From VRUE01 sp963812335 (GTDB lineage: Bacteria > Actinomycetota > Thermoleophilia > Solirubrobacterales > 70-9), in the NCBI GenBank assembly GCA_963812335.1, contig CAWEUU010000002.1, positions 62,001-126,000 on the forward strand: DNA of 64,000 nucleotides, given 5' to 3'. Numbering within the stretch: position 1 is the stretch's first letter; every line of letters starts with the position of its first letter. The translations under genes and the position numbers were made by a program. Under the pieces are notes generated by a model. It was not told the DNA's origin. It ran no database searches and saw nothing but the letters and a program-made list of their open reading frames with translations. Positions 61,838 through 64,000 of the stretch are shown here, piece after piece.

Positions 61838-61975
61838 AACTTCCGCTGAATCTCCGCCACATATCGCGGAGAGCGGGGGACCCATGCAGTTGGGGCGAAT
61901 CGCCGGCATCCGCCGCGTAGCGCAGCTCTTTCCAGCGCGAGCCCGACAGCTAACCCCGTAAGCGTCCGAAAGAGC
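61838..61975 (+). promoter_or_regulatory. Cyclic-di-AMP riboswitch (ydaO/yuaA type)
   Basis: Hallmarks of the ydaO class are present in order: CCGCTGAAT at 61843, GCGGGGGACCCA near 61875, TTGGGGCGAATC, GCCCGACAGCTAACCCCG at about 61941-61957, and GTAAGCGTCCGAAAGAG close to the gene. CGCT at 61844-61847 can pair with AGCG at 61961-61964 as P1. It ends one base before the rlpA-like ATG at 61977. In actinobacteria this class controls wall-remodelling genes. Confidence 0.85.
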
Positions 61976-61976
61976 T

Positions 61977-62471
61977 ATGAAGACTGGAACCGACCGCCTC
62001 TGGCGGAAATATCGATCGTCTGCGGCCCTGCTGTCGGTGGCCGCGCTGCTGGCCTGCTCGCCGGGACCCGCCCAGGCGGCGACCGGGGGCGCCGTGACCA
62101 CCGCATCCAGCGGTGCCCAACTGGGGAGCGGGCTCGCCTTCAGCTCATTGCGCTGGGGCGGCGCGACCTGGTACGGCCCCGGGCTCTACGGTCGCAGCAC
62201 GGCATGTGGCCAGACCCTGCGCCCGCGAACCCTCGGCGTCGCCCACCGCAGCCTGCCCTGCGGCACGCCGGTCAAGTTCGTCTACCGCGGGCGCCGGGTC
62301 GTCACCCGTGTGATCGATCGCGGCCCCTACAGCCGCGGCAACGACTGGGATCTGACCCTGGCCGCAGCCCGTGCCCTGCGCTTTGACCGGGTCGGTGCCG
62401 ACCGGGTCGGCTTCGCCCTCTCGCGCAAGTTCGCGCGAAAGTTGCGCGCGAAGCGCCGCAGCGCCCGCTGA
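61977..62471 (+). CDS. RlpA-like double-psi beta-barrel protein
   Basis: A 164-residue secreted protein. A signal peptide runs to about residue 35 (ALLACSPGPAQAA), and the DPBB domain (about 58-145) has GGATWYGPGLYGRSTACG, RTLGVAHRSLPCGTPVKF and VIDRGPYSRGNDWDLT, with the Asp near the centre as the RlpA catalytic-type acid. RlpA proteins are lytic transglycosylases or wall-binding. Its expression is probably under the c-di-AMP riboswitch just upstream, linking wall remodelling to turgor. Confidence 0.9.
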   Translation: MKTGTDRLWRKYRSSAALLSVAALLACSPGPAQAATGGAVTTASSGAQLGSGLAFSSLRWGGATWYGPGLYGRSTACGQTLRPRTLGVAHRSLPCGTPVKFVYRGRRVVTRVIDRGPYSRGNDWDLTLAAARALRFDRVGADRVGFALSRKFARKLRAKRRSAR

Positions 62472-62535
62472 GGGCCTTCCCGGCGGCTAGTATTTCCCGT
62501 CTTAGCAGGACTTTTCCTACGAGAGGAGCATCGGC

Positions 62536-63216
62536 ATGTCGAGGTCTTTTCTGATCGTTGCGGTTGTCGCCTGCCTGGCGGCCGTGGTCGCCATGTCCGC
62601 CGGCGCCGGCGCCGCGACGACGGCGCGCACGACCGTCGTCCTCGGCAGCACCGCCAACGCCCCGGACCCGTCCTGCCCCGAGTTGCCCTGCCAGGCGGTC
62701 GGCAGCGTCACCGGCTTCCAGGTCAGCACCAGCCAGTCGCGCCTGCCCTACCGCGTGCCGGGCAACGGCAAGGTCAAGGCCTGGACGCTGACCCTGGCCC
62801 AGCCGACCAACCGCCAGCGCTCCTTCTTCAACGGCTTCTTCGGCACGCCGCCGCAGGCGCGGTTGGCGATCCTGCGCCGTATTCCCCGCACCAAGCCGCC
62901 GCGCTACAACCTGCGCAGCCAGAGCTCGGTCCACGTGCTCAGCCCATTTCTCGGCCGGACGGTCAGGTTCGGCGCCAACCTGCGGGTGCGCAAGAACGAC
63001 ATCGTCGGCCTGACGATCCCCACCTGGGCTCCGGCCTTCGCGCAGGACCTCAGCGCGCGCAACGCCTGGCGCGCCAGCCGCGAGCCCGGCGCTTGCACCA
63101 ACACCACCGACGTCCGCCAGGGCAGGGCCCAGCAGCGGCGCAACAAGCGCGCCACCTACGGCTGCCGCTACAGCACCGCGCGCCTGCTCTACACGGCAAC
63201 CGTAGTCCTCGACTAA
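62536..63216 (+). CDS. Secreted hypothetical protein
   Basis: A 226-residue protein with a signal peptide (FLIVAVVACLAAVVAMSAGAGA). The mature part has two Cys near residue 50 (PSCPELPCQAV) and two near the C-terminus (GACTNTT, GCRYSTARLL), so disulfides are likely. It shows alternating beta-strand patterns (GKVKAWTLTLAQ, DIVGLTIPTW). GAGAGGAG precedes ATG 62536. No family is recognised; similar secreted proteins seem common in this group, from memory. Confidence 0.7.
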   Translation: MSRSFLIVAVVACLAAVVAMSAGAGAATTARTTVVLGSTANAPDPSCPELPCQAVGSVTGFQVSTSQSRLPYRVPGNGKVKAWTLTLAQPTNRQRSFFNGFFGTPPQARLAILRRIPRTKPPRYNLRSQSSVHVLSPFLGRTVRFGANLRVRKNDIVGLTIPTWAPAFAQDLSARNAWRASREPGACTNTTDVRQGRAQQRRNKRATYGCRYSTARLLYTATVVLD

Positions 63217-63785
63217 GCAGCCGAGGGCAGCACTTCCGGCGTCGCCTGGTCTCTGGGTAGGGCAGCCGCGCTCGCGATCAGGCTCTGGAACTCGTTCAGC
63301 GCCAGCTGGCCGACCGCCTCGAGGATCTCCTCGTCGCTCCAGCCGATCTCCCTCGCCTCCTCGTGCAGGTGGTGGGGGGGAACGCCCTCGGGGTCGAGCG
63401 TGGCGTGCAGATACTCGAGCAGCGCCGCCTCCTTCTCGTCGCCAGAGTTGAAGCTGCGCGCCCGCGAGACCTCGTCCAGCCCGAGGCCGGCGCGCCGCGC
63501 CGACTTGGCGTGCTGGGCGATCGAGTACTCGTCGTGGCGGTACTCGGCGACCGCCAGCGCGATCCGTTCACGCGTGGCCAGAGGGAGGACGCCGCCGCGC
63601 AACTCCGAGCGCATCCGCGTGTAGGCGCGCAGCACCGCGGGGGCGCCGGCGAGCACACCGACGAACTTGGTCACCGCGCCGCCGGCCGCCTGGATGCTCT
63701 TGATCAGAGGGGCGCTCTCATCCGGAGCGGTCAGCTCGTCGTGGATCTGGAATCTGCTTACTGCCGTTTTAACCGTCACTTGCAT
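63213..63785 (-). CDS. Carboxymuconolactone decarboxylase-family (AhpD-like) protein without cysteines
   Basis: A 190-residue helical protein of the CMD/AhpD superfamily. LATRERIALAVAEYRHDEYSIAQHAKSARRAG is split here over a helix and turn matching the AhpD signature, with the His retained (AQHAK) but with neither Cys of the CxxC peroxidase centre. It is therefore unlikely to be a peroxidase. ATG 63785 is preferred over GTG 63821. It overlaps the convergent upstream gene by 4 bp. Confidence 0.8.
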   Translation of the reverse strand: MQVTVKTAVSRFQIHDELTAPDESAPLIKSIQAAGGAVTKFVGVLAGAPAVLRAYTRMRSELRGGVLPLATRERIALAVAEYRHDEYSIAQHAKSARRAGLGLDEVSRARSFNSGDEKEAALLEYLHATLDPEGVPPHHLHEEAREIGWSDEEILEAVGQLALNEFQSLIASAAALPRDQATPEVLPSAA

Positions 63786-63858
63786 CCCGCCTTTGGCTCG
63801 ATCTGGCGGATTCCGCTTCACAGAGCCTTTATGTGGCCTTTACTTTACTTTAAGCCAT

Positions 63859-63879
63859 TAACTTACGAGAAGTAAGTTA
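63859..63879. promoter_or_regulatory. Operator-like inverted repeat
   Basis: TAACTTAC (63859-63866) and GTAAGTTA (63872-63879) are perfect 8-bp complements with a 5-nt spacer, in an AT-rich stretch about 80 bp upstream of the CMD gene. It suits a TetR or MarR dimer. The rest of the interval to the window end shows no gene. Confidence 0.55.
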
Positions 63880-64000
63880 TAGCTAGTATCGGACGCTCCC
63901 GCAACCCCTCTGCGGCATACGTCACATACCCGTAATACGTCGATTCGCACCTCGCCGGTTCACTTCGCCTATCTTTGCCCCTCACCGCGCCCAAACAGCG

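Overview
The window is GC-rich, gene-dense bacterial DNA from an actinomycete-type genome. The evidence includes an Rpf-like transglycosylase, a Gram-positive-type LexA box (CGAAC-N4-GTTCG), a cyclic-di-AMP riboswitch in front of a cell-wall gene, TTCAC-type phosphate boxes with 11-nt spacing, many GTG/TTG starts and abundant TetR-family regulators. The combination with secreted CPxxSxIG-type proteins and an AlkB-rubredoxin-TetR cluster fits the Thermoleophilia/Solirubrobacterales best. That placement is inference; there is no rRNA in the window.

Layout. 0-3.5 kb: a truncated cytochrome P450 gene, purU, an Rpf-like cell-wall protein, an HD-domain hydrolase and a small membrane protein. 3.5-17.4 kb: a phosphate island of uppP, a PhoB/PhoP-like response regulator, pstSCAB-phoU, ppx, a PHP-glycosyltransferase fusion, ppk, a DUF47 (PhoU-like) gene and a PiT transporter. 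These cover sensing, high- and low-affinity uptake, polyphosphate synthesis and breakdown, and probably starvation-induced glycolipid synthesis. 17.4-20.5 kb: a Tad-like cluster ending in a TadG-like/M15-peptidase/lytic-transglycosylase fusion. 20.5-27.6 kb: an accessory region with a TetR gene and a hydrolase-glycosyltransferase fusion, a methyltransferase pseudogene with an internal deletion, a divergent FMO/HxlR pair, a VapBC module and a MaoC dehydratase.

27.6-45.8 kb: mostly housekeeping. A cupredoxin, a crotonase, uvrC-rapZ, an ABC exporter whose permease is frameshifted, a glyoxalase, gap-pgk-tpiA-gpmI, tgt, a membrane Ser/Thr kinase with an adjacent lipoprotein, a phosphoesterase, argS, a P-loop-like protein lacking the Walker lysine, and ccmGH. 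45.8-53.3 kb: tRNA-Gly(CCC) with a truncated regulator against its 3' end, a ~1000-residue secreted repeat protein, a family-2 glycosyltransferase, ccmE-ccmF and secG. 53.3-60 kb: alkB-rubA-tetR, a cysteine-less HesB-like protein, a DHA2 exporter, a DUF2252 protein, a ZIP transporter with a DtxR-like box, and an orphan antitoxin. 60.4-64 kb: tRNA-Leu(GAG), lexA, RNase P RNA, the c-di-AMP riboswitch with its rlpA-like gene, a secreted protein and a CMD-family protein.

The most unusual structure is a repeated intergenic element seen at 2179-2290 and 10058-10167. The two copies share a 66-nt core (63 of 66 identical) set inside long, nearly perfect inverted repeats whose sequences are completely different at each site. 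Several other intergenic regions (16315-16375, 36796-36842, 38361-38490, 42294-42458) hold long palindromes without that core. There is no CRISPR array and no intact insertion sequence, and no stretch over 300 bases lacks an assignable feature.
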